64,000 bases of DNA from Symbiodinium natans (GCA_905221605.1 CAJNDS010001114.1:310001-374000), one strand, 5' to 3'; positions 1-12,042 are shown, numbered from the stretch's first letter. Made by a program: numbers and translations. Notes: generated by a model not told the origin, from the letters alone.

Positions 1-528
1 ACCCTAAACCGCAAAAAGTCACACCTGGGACCCAGGCCTCAGAGTCGGGATCGCCCCGGGCCATGGCCGCCAGTGTCTGAGCCCAGGGGAGTTTGCTCGA
101 GGCTTTCGTGGTTTAGGGTTTAGGGTCTGGGGTTTAGGGTTTAGGGTTTGGGGTTTATGGGCTTCGGGTGTGTAGGAGGGTCTTGACAAAAACCTGCCCG
201 TGCTTGCGTTGCCAGCTGCAAGAAAGGCGATGGGAAGCAAAGCATGACTTTAAACATGTTGAGGCGCGTCGAGCTCAACAAGCCTTTGGGAGTTGGCTGG
301 GTATTCTCAAAGATGGAAGACTCTTGCATATGAGATTTCTTGCTTCATTTTGCTCCATCGCGTGACACAAGACCTAGCGACGAGTTTCTCTGCCAGGAGG
401 AATCCTTTGTGAGTAAGAGAAGTACATCAAGGACTTTCAATGCAGCATATTCTAATGGGCCCTAGAACCAGGACTCTCCTGGAATCTCAAACCCGGACAA
501 AACCTATGCACGCTCAAAAACAAATACA
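1..528. other. Non-coding: telomere-like fragments, no gene seen
   Basis: The window opens with one CCCTAAA unit, and a degenerate TTTAGGG block lies at 111-157. The rest is unique sequence without a convincing reading frame. Confidence 0.6.
111..157 (+). repeat. Internal telomere-like block (TTTAGGG, degenerate)
   Basis: About six units of TTTAGGG with TCTGGGG and TTTGGGG variants. Confidence 0.85.
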
Positions 529-709
529 CCCCCCCCCCCTCCCCCCCCTCCCCCCCCTCCCCCCCCCCCCTTCCCCCCCCCCCCCCCTCCCCCCCCCCCC
601 CCTCCCCCCCCCCTCCCCCCCCCCTCCCCCCCCCCGCCCCCCCCCCCCCCCCTCCCCCCCCCCCTCCCCTCCCCCCCCCCCCCCCCTCCCCCCCCCCTCC
701 TCCCCCTCC

Positions 710-752
<43 letters not shown>
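529..752. repeat. Poly-C tract with T interruptions
   Basis: About 224 bp are almost pure C with single T or TT interruptions. The Pro-rich and Gly-rich reading frames here are artefacts. The other strand is a G-run array likely to form quadruplexes, and the length in an assembly is doubtful. Confidence 0.95.
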
Positions 753-754
<2 letters not shown>

Positions 755-2121
755 ACCCTCGAACCGACCGCACAATAGGCCCCGTAAGGATCTGCAGTTG
801 CGCTAGCTAGTTCGACTTTCATGGACACATGGCTACGTTTGGATAGCGCGGTGGTACACTGATCCAACCAAAGGTCGCCTTACCTCAATATAATTACCCA
901 TTTACTCGACGTAAACTCCAGCAATCGACCCCCGGACGCAGGGGACACCCAAAGTCCCGAAGAGTTAGGGTTGGGGTGCAAGGTTTGTTTTTACCTACCA
1001 CACATCTTGAGTCACATGAGTGGTCGCAAGCTGCCGCCGCCGCTCCCCCCACTCCCAATACCAGACTACAAAACCAACAGCAACGTGGCCCTAAACCCTA
1101 AACCCCCAAACCCTGAACCCTGAACCCAAACAGCAAACCGCATCAATCAGGCCTTATCGCCCTTGCGTACCGCTCGCTTGCCGCCGCAATGCAAGGCCTC
1201 TCTTGGTTCAAAAACATGCAGCAGTGGCATGCATGTGAAGTCAGTTAGGTCAATCAGGCTTTGCATCTACGATTACTGTGGCTCAGTAGGTGCAAGGCCG
1301 GATCCGCACACGAGCCGAATAAATGCAAGTACTACAAATTAAACCCTGGACCCCAGCAACCCCGAAAGAATGGTGTGTACTTGACGCTTTCTCTGGGCAC
1401 CTAAGCAGCGCGTGATGTCGGCCTTAAGTTTTAGGATCAATCAATCGACCCACCTCTCATCGGATCAGCCGCTTTACGTAGAGAAAACAGTGAGCCGATG
1501 CCTCTATTGCTGCCAGTCGCACGCCAACATCGGAATCCTCGCGACAGTTCACACGCGATTCTGGGATCGGAGGCGGCTGACGACTCCAGATGTGAGCGTG
1601 CACATATGGCTAGTTCTCGAAAATCGGGTCCCTGTTGGGGTCCTTATTAGGAGGCGGCCCCTCCTTTTAGGGTACCCCAAAAAGGGACCATAACTTCGAG
1701 AACTGACCATACTATGCAAGGCATCCACCCCTTACACCAAGAATTGGATTCGACAGCCCGGCAACACCTAGGAAAAGCCCTACATCCCCAACATGCAACA
1801 GGGCACTCTGCTCTAGAAGCGGCCCAGAGGACTCGCCAGCCTCCACGGAGGTTTCAATCTAGTTTCCAATGGCCCCAGACTGCAGAGTTCCCGAGCCCTG
1901 ATCTAGTTCATGGTTGGGATAATAGTAAAATTGTAATTTGTTTATTCCTAATTGCGTTTAAGTACCCTTAAGAATGTAAAATGTTACCCAACTATGACAA
2001 AGTGATCGCAACATACAGATGAGTGGCTTGGCTTTGAGCAGGTTCTCGGGCAAGCAATCTGTATTGAAGGCGCTGATTTTCGGTGGGGGCTTTACAGGAG
2101 GTAGTTTGGGGAAGTTAGGGT
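753..2121. other. Non-coding unique sequence, no gene seen
   Basis: It contains a short degenerate CCCTAAA/CCCTGAA run (1089-1126) and one inverted-repeat element (1612-1704). Nothing else is recognisable. Confidence 0.5.
1612..1704. mobile_element. MITE-like inverted repeat (AGTTCTCGAA ends)
   Basis: The left end AGTTCTCGAA and the inner GGGTCCCTGTTGGGGT pair with ACCCCAAAAAGGGACC and TTCGAGAACT at the right end. The 93-bp unit has no coding capacity. Only this copy was seen. Confidence 0.5.
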
Positions 2122-2179
2122 GGGTTTAGGGTTTAGGGTTTAGGGTTCCCTAAACCCTAAACCCTAAACCCTAAACCCT
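2122..2179. repeat. Head-to-head telomere-repeat junction (TTTAGGG)n-(CCCTAAA)n
   Basis: About three TTTAGGG units run into about four CCCTAAA units, meeting at gggttccc (2143-2150). This polarity is what an end-to-end chromosome fusion leaves. Confidence 0.9.
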
Positions 2180-3810
2180 GCTTCTCTTTTTGACTCCTGC
2201 CGCGGCTGTGGAGTCTGGGAGGTACGCCAGCCTAGGGCTGTCCCCTGGCGACATCGTGGAGGCTTGGAGGTTGTGCAGAAGGCAGCAACAGCTCATGTGG
2301 CTTAGAGACATTTTCTAACAACTGACAACCATTAACGTCATAGCTCACCCAAAGAAGGTGGATAATACTTCTTTGTTCGATAGGTCTTAGGTGATGCCAG
2401 GACAATGCCAGTTTGCAAATTGTGGATTCTGCAACACATCGTGCTCTGCAACGCTGCACATGAAACTTGAAAGCAACGAAGCTTGAATGACACTAGAAAC
2501 GCTTCTCTGCGTACTCTTCATATCACCCCCTTCCCCACCGAAGACAGGTTTCAAGACAGGCTTCAGCGGCGGATGGAAGCAGAACTTAAACGGAGATTCA
2601 TCAGCCCGCATTCCTGACACAAACTACCAATCCACACCCTTTTGACATGTAGCGCCCCTTTTGGAACCCATTACCCCAACAGCAACCAGACATGTAGTGT
2701 CGGGGTTAAAGAGAACTACGGTGGCATTCTAGGCATGTATGGGCGGCTTGAAGGTTCACGCGTGGCTATGGTGACCTACATTATGATCTCGCTTGAAGCG
2801 TCCATAGTCCTGCTCATTCACCTTTAATATGCACGATAAGAGTGCAGGACTATAAGCTGCACCTCTTTGATCACTTTGATCTGCAGCTGCTTGCGTGATT
2901 GCAACTTGTATTCCATGATCAGGTGGCATTTTGGACCGTTCCAGATTTGTCCTGAAGCCAACTCAATCTGCCGGTTAACCTTTCGAAAGCTGCGCTTCAG
3001 AAACCTGTCTTCGCTTTGAAAGAGTGAAACTTCGTCCGCTTTGGCCCACCCTGTAAGGCAGAGCCCATGACCGTTAGTGTTCTCAGGGTGTTCGTGGGAT
3101 TCTTCATATCGTCGCAACAACAACACCCATTAAGGCTGTGATCCAACACAAGTCTCGAGACAAAGCTGCGAACGTTCATGGGCATCTGCATGGACTACTC
3201 AGGGAAGGCGAGGCATATCGTCCTCCGGAATGTCGTTACCATCAAGATCCAGCTCCTGGAGAATGGAGCTCGAGTCAAGGCTTGCGGTCTCGGGTGAGGT
3301 TTATCTTATCGCCTGAAAAGCTTGAAAACTCGCTCAGCGTTTGGGGGACTCATTTCTCAGATTTAAGGTTTAGGGTTGAGAGCCTCAACTAAAAGGCGTT
3401 TTGCGGACATTTTGCAAAGAGCGCTCTGTGTTCAGAGCTCTCTAGTCCATATAGCAGCCTAGCTTGCTGCAACTAAGTGTGCGCCGTGGGCCCCCCCCCC
3501 CCACCCCATGCACTGATTGATAATGACCCCCCCGACAAGTTGCTCTTGCTTAGCGCAGTCGGCCCCGTCCGAGTCTCGCTGTAGAGGCTGTTTTCTCGAC
3601 CCGAACCGAACTGCTGGTTCAGAGCTGTCTTCCCTGAACTGCAGGGTAGGGTAAACCGATCAAAGGGGACTAGTTGTCAGATCAACGTAAAATCATGACT
3701 CCTTTTTTTATACAATATAATCTGTGAACCCACGACCTCCCATAAGCCCGAAACACCAAACCCCGTCAGACGCTACACTTCCTGAACGGCCCTTAAGTGA
3801 CGATCACCCC
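2180..3810. other. Non-coding or unrecognised sequence
   Basis: No recognisable gene. A minus-strand frame at 2824-3126 has somewhat protein-like composition but no ATG, family or splice context. A 14-base C tract lies near 3490. Confidence 0.4.
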
Positions 3811-4175
3811 TTTGTTTCTTTTTTTTTGTTCTGCCTCTTTGTCTTTTTTCAGCGTTTGCTTGTTCCTTTGAGTCTTCCTTGTTGGATCTTCTTTCTTCAG
3901 TTTTGTTGTTATTCTTTTTGTTCAGCTGTGTGTGTTTTATGGTTTTCTCTTATTTGCTTATTCCTTTTTGTTCTTCTTCTTTTTCTGCTTGCTTATCTTT
4001 TGCTTTTTCTTCTTGCGCTTCTGCTTTTTTATTTCTTCTGTAGCTCCTTCCTTTGTTTCTTCTTTGTTTTATCTCTTCTTTTCCTTCTTCCTTTGTTTAT
4101 GTTTTGTTTTCTTCTTTTTCTTATTTAATTTCAGTTGTTTTCTCTTCTTTTGTTTCTTCTTCATGATTTTCTTCA
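3811..4175 (+). repeat. T-rich polypyrimidine region
   Basis: About 365 bp of TTC/TTT/CTT-rich sequence. It reads as Phe/Leu-rich on one strand and Lys-rich on the other; both are compositional artefacts. Confidence 0.8.
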
Positions 4176-4734
4176 TGTTCCCTAAACCTAGTCCCGAAGG
4201 GTAGCTACACGGTCCCGTAGTATGGGCCCTTAAATGGGGACCCCTTTTATGCGCCAGCATTCACGCACGCACCCCCCCCCCCCCACCCCCTCCGGCAATC
4301 CCCCTTCATGGTCTGTGATGTGGTTCATTGGTGGGTTTGGTTTTTAGGACTTAGGGTTCAGAATTTGGGGTTTAGGTTGAGGGTTTGGGGGATGCCATGA
4401 GGGGGGGGGGGGGGGGGCGGGGGGGTCGAGCGGAACGCGGGCGCAAAAAACACCCTTCAAAAGCTCTATAAAACCCAAGGGCCCATACTTCAGAACCCTT
4501 TAAAAAAGGTCAAGGACCATATTCAGGGACCAGATCCCTACTTTGGAGTAGACCCTGGAAAAAAACAAGTACATACTGCCTAGGTAGCAGTAGCTATTAT
4601 CACAGGAACCCAGAACCAAAAACAGTATTCAAGTGTGGTGCTCCAAAGCCCAGGGACGACTTACTCTCGGACAGAACCCCCCCCTGTGTGACCAGGCCGC
4701 GATCCTCCAGGCTCGGGTGGCCTGGAGATGGCTG
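4176..4734. other. Non-coding unique sequence with short C and G tracts
   Basis: C tract near 4271 and G tract near 4400. There is a short element-like piece around 4600 (ggaacccagaaccaaa) related to the ACTTGGTAGCCCAGT family. No gene seen. Confidence 0.45.
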
Positions 4735-4810
4735 GGGTCTAGGGTCTAGGGTCTAGGGTCTAGGGTCTAGGGTTTAGGGTTTAGGGTTTAGGGTTTAGGG
4801 TTTAGGGTTT
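4735..4810 (+). repeat. Telomere-like block switching from TCTAGGG to TTTAGGG
   Basis: Five TCTAGGG units are followed by about five or six TTTAGGG units. Variants cluster at one end instead of being scattered. Confidence 0.95.
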
Positions 4811-5216
4811 TGCAACACACCACGTCAATTTGGAGGTGACAAAAAAGTGCTGAAAGCCGGGCCAACAGCTTGCCCCACTACGAGTAGCAGCTGCCGGTGC
4901 AAGTCCTTCACAGTACTGCAGGAGCCCCAGAGCATCACTGTGCGCACAGTCCTTTCCTCAGAGCTCCTGCCAACCGTGAAATAGCCAGACATGCACAGGC
5001 TGTAAAACCCCAATCAAATGCCATGGCCTTTAAAACCCTCTGACAAAATCCTGACTATGATCCTCGTCAACCCAATAAGGGGAAATAAATATAACATACC
5101 CCAAGGGCCTACCTAGAATCATGCTCACTTCACCGTCAACGCCGCTGTGAGGTGATGCCTCGGGCGAGGGCGTCACAAAAGGCTCTGCCGGAAGCCGCCT
5201 CATCGAGGCATTCAAC

Positions 5217-5291
5217 TAGGGTTTAGGGTTTAGGGTCTAGGGTTTAGGGTTTAGGGTTTAGGGTTTAGGGTTTCGGGTTTCGGGTTTAGGG
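5217..5291 (+). repeat. Internal telomere-like block (TTTAGGG)
   Basis: About ten units, with one TCTAGGG and two TTTCGGG variants. Confidence 0.95.
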
Positions 5292-5701
5292 AAACCAATC
5301 TATCTCGGAGTTACTTCTGCGGTCTTCCGTGCCTGCAATGCTGCCCAGTCATATGCGTTTGGCTTCGGTTTAGGGGAGGACTTGACAAGTGTGGAGCGGG
5401 AGGGAAGCTTAAACCAAAGGCTTCAGATTTTGAAGTCCAGGGTATGCATCCAGACGATTGACTTGAAGCCCTGCGGAATTCCAACCGTCCTATCCGCCAG
5501 CCCAATCCTATCAGAAAGGTGAACCTAGGAGCCGCTGGTCCAGAGCGTCTTCCTTTGAATCATTTCGCTCAACGCATGCTTCTAGCACATTGTACCTCAC
5601 GCAACCAACAAATGTCGTTGGATTTTTTTGATTCGTCGTCCACCAACTCCCTGTTACAGACCCGCAGGATGGTGAAGTCCGAGGAGTAACTACTCTCAAA
5701 T

Positions 5702-5745
5702 CCTAAACCCTAAACCCTAAACCCTAAACCCTAAACCCTAAACCC
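5702..5745 (-). repeat. Internal telomere-like block (CCCTAAA)
   Basis: Six near-perfect units. The sequence 5292-5701 before it has no recognisable gene. Confidence 0.95.
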
Positions 5746-5827
5746 CTAGTGGCCCTCAAGCCTTGCCCAATTCCTGGTGAGGGCTCGTGGAGTTTGGGGG
5801 AGGGGGGGGGGGGGGGGGCATCCTGCA

Positions 5828-5968
5828 CCCCTAAACCCTAACCCTAGAACCCTAAACCCTAAACCCTAAACCCTAAACCCTAAACCCTAAACCCTAAACC
5901 CTAAACCCTAAACCCTAAACCCTAAACCCTAAACCCTAAACCCTAAACCCTAAACCCTATACCCTAAC
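5828..5968 (-). repeat. Internal telomere-like array (CCCTAAA, about 19 units)
   Basis: Nearly perfect units over 141 bp. The opposite-orientation array at 6113-6249 lies 144 bp away. Confidence 0.97.
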
Positions 5969-6112
5969 CGTTCCTTTCGGGGCGCAACCGTGGCAGCTTC
6001 CGGGGCCTTCATCTCGTTGATCGCAAGGTTCAGCCGCCGCAGGCGCCTCAAAGAACCCTCTGGACATTTTGGCGCCGTGTCGCGGGGGCTTCTCTTTGGG
6101 TTTTTTCAAAGA

Positions 6113-6249
6113 TAGGGTTTAGGGTTTAGGGTTTAGGGTTTAGGGTTTAGGGTTTAGGGTTTAGGGTTTAGGGTTTAGGGTTTAGGGTTTAGGGCTTAGG
6201 GTTTAGGGTTTAGGGTTTAGGGTTTAGGGTTTAGGGTTTAGGGTTTAGG
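6113..6249 (+). repeat. Internal telomere-like array (TTTAGGG, about 19 units)
   Basis: Nearly perfect units (one CTTAGGG). With 5828-5968 it forms a large inverted repeat around a 144-bp unique spacer. Confidence 0.97.
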
Positions 6250-6305
6250 AGGGCCTTGAAAGGGTTCCTATATAGTAGCTGTGGGGCCCAAGTGTATACC
6301 TTAGC

Positions 6306-6407
6306 TGCTGAGTTCATAAGCCCCCCCCCCCCCCCAACAGTGTACACTTTCATTTTTGTAGAGATTATAGTATCCCAAAAAGTGTAAAGTGTACTCACGC
6401 AGTGGGG
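6306..6407. mobile_element. Short dispersed repeat, CTGAGTTCATAAGCCCC family (copy 1)
   Basis: It shares tgagttcataagcccc, a tract like gtgtacactttc, and tatcccaaaaagtgtaaagtg with copies near 17776, 33716 and 36431. Its ends are partly self-complementary (gtacactttac). Confidence 0.6.
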
Positions 6408-6409
6408 CT

Positions 6410-8289
6410 TCTCTTTGGGTAATTTCCCAAGATAGAGGGCACCCCTTCGTGTACCCCAAGTAGTAAAGAATCCCCTTGAAAAACCCCTAAGCCCTAAACC
6501 TAGACCCTAAACCCTAAAAAAGGGCATCCCCCCTTTTCGGAAACCCCCACGTACTCATTCTCAGCCCTCCTCATGGCCCGGCCTGTTTAAAGGCAACATC
6601 CGCGCGATGGCGATGCCGCCCTGCGAGGGCTCCACGGTTTAGCGGTTTAGGGTTTAGGGTTCAGGGCTGATAGGGTTTTCAGTGCGAGGTTTCGGAGTTT
6701 GCCATGCCATGTTCGGCTGACGACATGAAGAATTTAAACCAGTCGCTGGGCGGCCCTTGCTAACATTCCCTAAAAACCCCCTAAGACCCCTACGATCCCT
6801 AAACCCGAAACCCGAAACCCGAAACCCTAAACGGTTCCGGGATGCGAGACAAGAGCTCAGAAGGTTCAGGGTTGACTAGAGCAACAGCACCTGATGGCAC
6901 CCGGACCCACCCCACTAATTAGGGTTAAGGGCTCAGGGCTTTAGGGTGTTTGGGTGGAGGGGACTTAACCATCTCACTCCTGAACCTACTGGTAAGGAGA
7001 ATGATGTTTTGGACCCACCGGACCGGAACGCGTCTCCAAAATAAAGCCTTGGCGTTGTTGCAGCAGCCTGTAAACCCTACGTACGAGTCTATGAGTCTAC
7101 ACCCCTTCAAAAAAGCCAGCTAAAGGCCTCAGTTGAAACCACCTTGATCCCCTGTCAAAGACCTGGTTTCCTCTGTCAAAGCGCAACTCAAACTCTCAAA
7201 TCCTTGATTGCCTCCTCTTTAAGCTCGAACATGCTGACGAAGCTTACTAACCCAGGCCCTCTGAAATGGATCTCACGAGTCGTACTCTTGCTAATCAAGA
7301 GCTAACTGAATACAAAGCCTATAGATCCACTGCAATATCGCATACAAACCCTAAACCCTAAACCCTAAAACCCTAAACCCTAAACCCTAAACCTAAACCC
7401 TACGGAAGCCACTACTTCCTAGCCAGCCTCCTCGCCAATGGCGTTCCAGCTCAGGTCTAAGGCTGTGATCGTGGCCTGCGGTCAATGGTTCATTAGTGTT
7501 GAATTCCTTTGGCTTGTGATATTGATGTGGGTTGAGCTGCAAGGCACGAATGCTCTCAAAGTCTCTGAAGCTCAGCCGCACGCATGATGAAACGACGCAT
7601 GACTGGTGAGTGTGTTTGGCGTTGCGACATGCGGATTCCGTCGTTTGATTGAACTGCTGGCGAAGGTTTCGAGTTGGTTTGTCAAACGGAAGCGCGTCCG
7701 CAAAAGAATGTGACGCATCTCCGATCCTTCATTTAACCCGATTCGCACACATGCTACATTGTTTTGCCGTTCACTACACTTGCAGCGCAAGGACAGGTAC
7801 CCCTAGGAAACACCTCGCGATCTCGACCTGCCACCAAGGATGCACGTCGATTGCTGGCGACCGTAGAAACCGAACATTTCCCCACCATCAATCATGCTTG
7901 CAGCTTGCACCTGCCCCAAATGTGCAACTCGATTTCCGGCACGCACCTTAACCATACAGCCCGACATTCTGAAACCGCACTTGGGCTGAGGAGCCGACGG
8001 TCGACGATCTGAGACCCCGCAATCCTATTTTCCTGACTTGGGGCCAAGCAAGGGCAACACACAACCCTAAACTCCAAGCGCTATAAAATCTAAGCCGGCA
8101 TAACTCCGGAACCCTATAGACCCTAACCCGAAAACGGGGAAGACCAAACTCGAACTGAAACCTGAACCTAATCTTGGCTAGAAGAGCGACGAACGGTGAG
8201 GCCTCCGGCATTGTCAGCGCCTCGGCTAGCGCCTTGGCTCCCTCGGCCTGTTGTACCCAAAAGCTCCGAACTCTGAAGCCCCAAACCTT
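6410..8289. other. Non-coding sequence with decayed telomere-like pieces
   Basis: Short CCCTAAA or CCCGAAA runs lie near 6490-6525, 6640-6665 and 6800-6830. A fragment of the TGGGGGTTTCCGAA family is near 6535. No gene recognised. Confidence 0.45.
7346..7401 (-). repeat. Internal telomere-like block (CCCTAAA)
   Basis: About eight units with small indels. Confidence 0.93.
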
Positions 8290-8422
8290 CTAAACCCTAA
8301 ACCCTAAACCCTAAACCCTAAACCCTAAACCCTAAACCCTAAACCCTAAACCCTAAACCCTAAACCCTAAACCCTAAACCCTAAACCCTAAACCCTAAAC
8401 CCTAAACCCTAAACCCTAAACC
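8290..8422 (-). repeat. Internal telomere-like array (CCCTAAA, about 19 units)
   Basis: Nearly perfect units over 133 bp. Confidence 0.97.
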
Positions 8423-8585
8423 AACCTCAACCCTTCACCTTGCGGCTTGGGCGGGGCCTTCAAGTGGAGAAACTTGGGTCGTTTTGGGAGCTTCAGTGCA
8501 GGTTCGACTTGCGCCGTTGCGCAGCGGGACCCCCTAACACTTCAACCTCGTGAGGTCGCAAAGGCCGGAGTGGAATTAATCACCA

Positions 8586-8644
8586 TAAACCCGAAACCCT
8601 AAACCCTAAACTCTAAACCCTAAACCCTAAACCCTAAACCCTAA
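8586..8644 (-). repeat. Internal telomere-like block (CCCTAAA)
   Basis: About eight units with CCCGAAA and CTCTAAA variants. Confidence 0.95.
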
Positions 8645-8792
8645 GCATAGCTCATGCCCCGTCATCATGTGCAGGATTGAGAGCATAGGACTTGGGCCCC
8701 GGCATGGTGAGTTTGAGGGGGTTCGGGGTAAACCGTTGATGAGTACTATCACCCCTTTACCCTCAGAAGGATCTTCATGCCGATATGCGGGG

Positions 8793-8843
8793 GGTTTAGG
8801 GTTTAGGGTTTAGGGTTTAGGGTTTAGGGTTTAGGGTTTAAGG
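8793..8843 (+). repeat. Internal telomere-like block (TTTAGGG)
   Basis: Seven units, opposite in orientation to the blocks just before it. Confidence 0.95.
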
Positions 8844-8849
8844 GCTTGC

Positions 8850-10660
8850 CTCGGCTGTGTGCAGGGCTTGCTCAAGTTCTACAGCAGCCCGAGGTCCTAA
8901 GTCCCAAAAGCCCTCAGCACTAAACTCCTGGTTCTCGCCCTGGTCCTTAAAGCACAAGATCAGCTCAGAACAAATTAGGCTTCTTCAGCAACCCTTCGAC
9001 CGGACAGTAGCCCAAACGCACTCTACCAGCAGACATATCTTCGACAGGATCGGCTTGGGTGGCTTCAGTGTGCAGACTTCCAGGGCCCTTGCAGGGACTG
9101 TGGTTTTGAGGGGCTCAGGGCCTTATAAGGTCTGAGGGCTCAGAGTTCTTGCGTGCCTCCAACTGGTTCGAAGACAGATCCAACTGCAAGAGGCTCATAG
9201 AAGGAAGAGCCTGGCAGCAAGGTCGACAAGCTTTCAGACCCACGTCAACCCACACCCGTAAACCGTCACGGCCCATCACGGCCCTAGCGCATCGCGACTC
9301 TGCGAGGAGGGGCGGAAGGGGGGGGGGGGGAGGCTGGGATGCAGCATACGCAATAAAACTGTGTTGGAAGACTGGATCGGGATGCGGGCACGTGAGTGAT
9401 GGGATGTCAGGATGTTCGTGGTTTAAGGCTGAGAGGCATAAGGATTGTTGAGACGACTCAGGGAGATGAAAAATGGAAAGTGTCTTTTTACTGTGGCCGC
9501 TTCTCTGCTTCTCATTGACCTCGTTTGCTACTCTTCTGCTGCACGTCCCCGGGTTTCTTGCCATGCTCAAACTCCTCAAATTCACTGGGTGCCTTGGTTT
9601 CCGTGCGCCGTCGAGGTAGCCCGGCCTTAATTAAAGAAAGCTGCCAAAAGCACCTTTCCCAAGCTTCTTCGGCTGCGCTGCGGAGCTCATCGGTGCGGGT
9701 GGTCCGAGAGCCGATGGTGTGAGCGGTGCGAGTGTTGTCGCTGGCGTGGGTGTGGGCGATGTGTGTGTGGGTAAGTAGGGGGCGGGTGAGAGAGAGGGAA
9801 AAAGGTGGTGTGGGTGATAAAACAGGTGTGTAAAACGATCTTCCACCTCTCCACGCTGAACAACTTGCTCACCCCTCCTTCTGCCCTGCCCCTGCCCTCG
9901 CCTCCCTCTTCCTGATTTCGCTCGCTCCCATTCTGCATTAGGAATGGTGTCCCTCTCCCTATTCGCATTGCGGGAAAAGTGTAGAGGTTCTGCACGTCTT
10001 ATTAAGAATATAAGCTCTTCTGAACAACAGAGAAACGGTTTCCTTGCTTCTCGCCTGAGCAATGGCCTCGCCCCCACTCGGGCCCAGCGAGTTCCAGCTC
10101 ACATCCAGATGCCTCCATGTGGAGCTGGTGATGTCGATTTGGGTGTGCTGGGTTTTAGGGTTGTAGGGCTTCTATGTCATTGGTGATTCGTGGGTGTCAG
10201 GGCATATAGAGCAAATAAAGCTTCTGTGTTCAAGAGTTCAGGGCCGGGCGTGAAGGCGCAGGCGGGAAGGCGCAGGCGGGGTTAGATGTTCTGCATTGAC
10301 CCTAAACCCTGGATCCCTAAATCCCCCAATGACCCTTTAAAGCCTTAGGATTTAGGGTTTAGGGTTTGGGAGCTTGAAACTCGAGACTATAGGGGATGTG
10401 CGACAAGGCGAAAGGCAGCCACACGTACAGCAAGAAAAAGCGGCTTAGGGCTTGGGAGCGACGACCCCTCACCCAAAAACATCCTTCTTCACAGCCCTAA
10501 ACTTTAAACCCTAAACCCTGAAACCTAAACCCTAAAAGCCCTAATCCCACATCAGAACCAGGCCAGAAGCCCCTAAACCTGAGCTTGCACGTCAACTTGG
10601 AAGGCATGTGGAAGGCAAAATGGAACTATACGTATGAACTTGGAACCCTAGCAAAAACCA
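8850..10660. other. Non-coding sequence, no gene seen
   Basis: Long frames around 9115-10077 are rich in Arg, Pro and Ser and contradict each other on the two strands. A 13-base G tract lies near 9320. No splice-supported exon seen. Confidence 0.4.
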
Positions 10661-10663
10661 TAC

Positions 10664-10790
10664 TTTTAGCCGTTTTCTTAGGAATTAAAGTGCCCAAATA
10701 TCCCCAGAATTTTAGCTGTTTCTTAGGAATTAAAGTGCCCCAAATATCCCCATAATTTTAGCTTTTTCTTAGGAATTAGAGTGCCCCAAC
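10664..10790. repeat. Three tandem copies of a roughly 46-bp repeat
   Basis: Each copy begins ttttagc and contains ttcttaggaatta and gtgcccaaatatcccc. A related single copy, also preceded by acttggaaccct, lies at about 33203-33275. Confidence 0.85.
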
Positions 10791-10799
10791 TAGTCCTGA

Positions 10800-11948
10800 G
10801 GGAAGGCCTCAGCCCTTGGCAGCGCGGAAGCGCCGCTGAGAGGACGTCGATGCCTTGTTGGCCATAGGGTTGAAGAGGTGCGTCCCCCCCTCCTACACCC
10901 CCGAAACCCGAAACGCCAAACCCCAAACCCTAAACCTCAAACCCTAAACCCCCCCCCCCCCCCCCCCAAAAAAAAAAAAAAACAAAAGCCTAAACACCTG
11001 CAACCCCATCATCTCCCCGACCAACCAATGCCACCTTCGGGTCCCAACTCGTTGGACGAGAGGATGAGCACCTGCCGAGCCACAAAGCTGGCTTTGACTT
11101 TTGGCTTCCCTAGGGCATGGGTTTAAGGTTTAGGGTTTGGGGGGTAGAGGGTTCGGGACCTTCAGGAGCGGACCCTTTTGGGGAAAAAGGGGTCCTCACC
11201 CCATGAGCCTCCCAGCGATGCTATCCTACCTGCGACCCTGATCCTATAGGGTCCATGGTAACCTTCTAAACATCTCCTGATGCCTGCAATCCTGCAAGAC
11301 CCCAAGCTATGTCCTATATACATCAAGTCACAAAAAGCATGCGTAGGATCAACATGCAAGCATGCACACACCCAAAGGCTTGCAGGACCCTCGCATCTCA
11401 AGCGATCACGGAAAGATTCAGGACTTCCGAGCGCTTCTTTCCGGGTTAAACATGTGCGGGCCCTGCATCCTTCTCGCCCGGTTCGCTATCGAGGTTACAA
11501 CGGAGTCGGCTTCTCCCCAACCGCTTAGACTAGCAAACCATACGAGGACGCAGGAAACCCTCAAAGCCTGATGTATCAATGCATCCTTCACAAACACCTT
11601 GGAAGGGAAGGCCCCGAACCCCGACAACCTGCACAAAGGCCGTCTCTCTTTTTGGTATCGTCCTCAAGAACCACCTGCAAGGATAGCAGTAGACCCTACG
11701 AAGCCCGCTACATTCTTTATGCAAATCCGCCGGCTCGCCTGGCCTGGGGGGGAGGGAGGGAGGGAGGGGGGTAAACCTTTTGAGGGTCGTCCTCGCTCGG
11801 GCCGCAGTTCTTTGGAAAAGGGGGGGGGGGTCAAATATTCGGATATTCGGTCTACAGGCTTCAGGCAAACCCCTACAAGCACTGTCCCAAATTTGAAGAC
11901 CCCCCTTTAACGACCCCCCCCCCCCACACACCCTGACCGCCCTACAAC
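10800..11948. other. Non-coding sequence, no gene seen
   Basis: It includes a C tract joined to an A tract (10949-10982) and short CCCTAAA pieces. No convincing frame. Confidence 0.45.
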
Positions 11949-12042
11949 TTGGCATGTTCCCCCTTATCCTAACAACAGTCCTTAAATAGCGATTATCGTA
12001 CCCCCCCAAATATAACTGTTAGTACAATGAGGAACATCCCAA
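11949..12042. mobile_element. MITE-like element, GTTGGGATGTTCCCC family (copy 1)
   Basis: TTGGCATGTTCCCCC at the left pairs with GAGGAACATCCCAA at the right, about 94 bp. The inner part shares the cctaaca..gtcct motif with the two other copies. Confidence 0.7.

Noticed and set aside
440-867. Long Pro-rich and Gly-rich reading frames
   Set aside because: They are translations of a poly-C tract, open in several frames on both strands.
2824-3126. Minus-strand frame with partly protein-like sequence
   Set aside because: No ATG start, no splice context and no recognisable family; too weak to annotate as a gene.
5828-6249. True chromosome end
   Set aside because: The arrays are short, internal and of opposite orientation with unique sequence on both sides, so they are internal telomere-like repeats.
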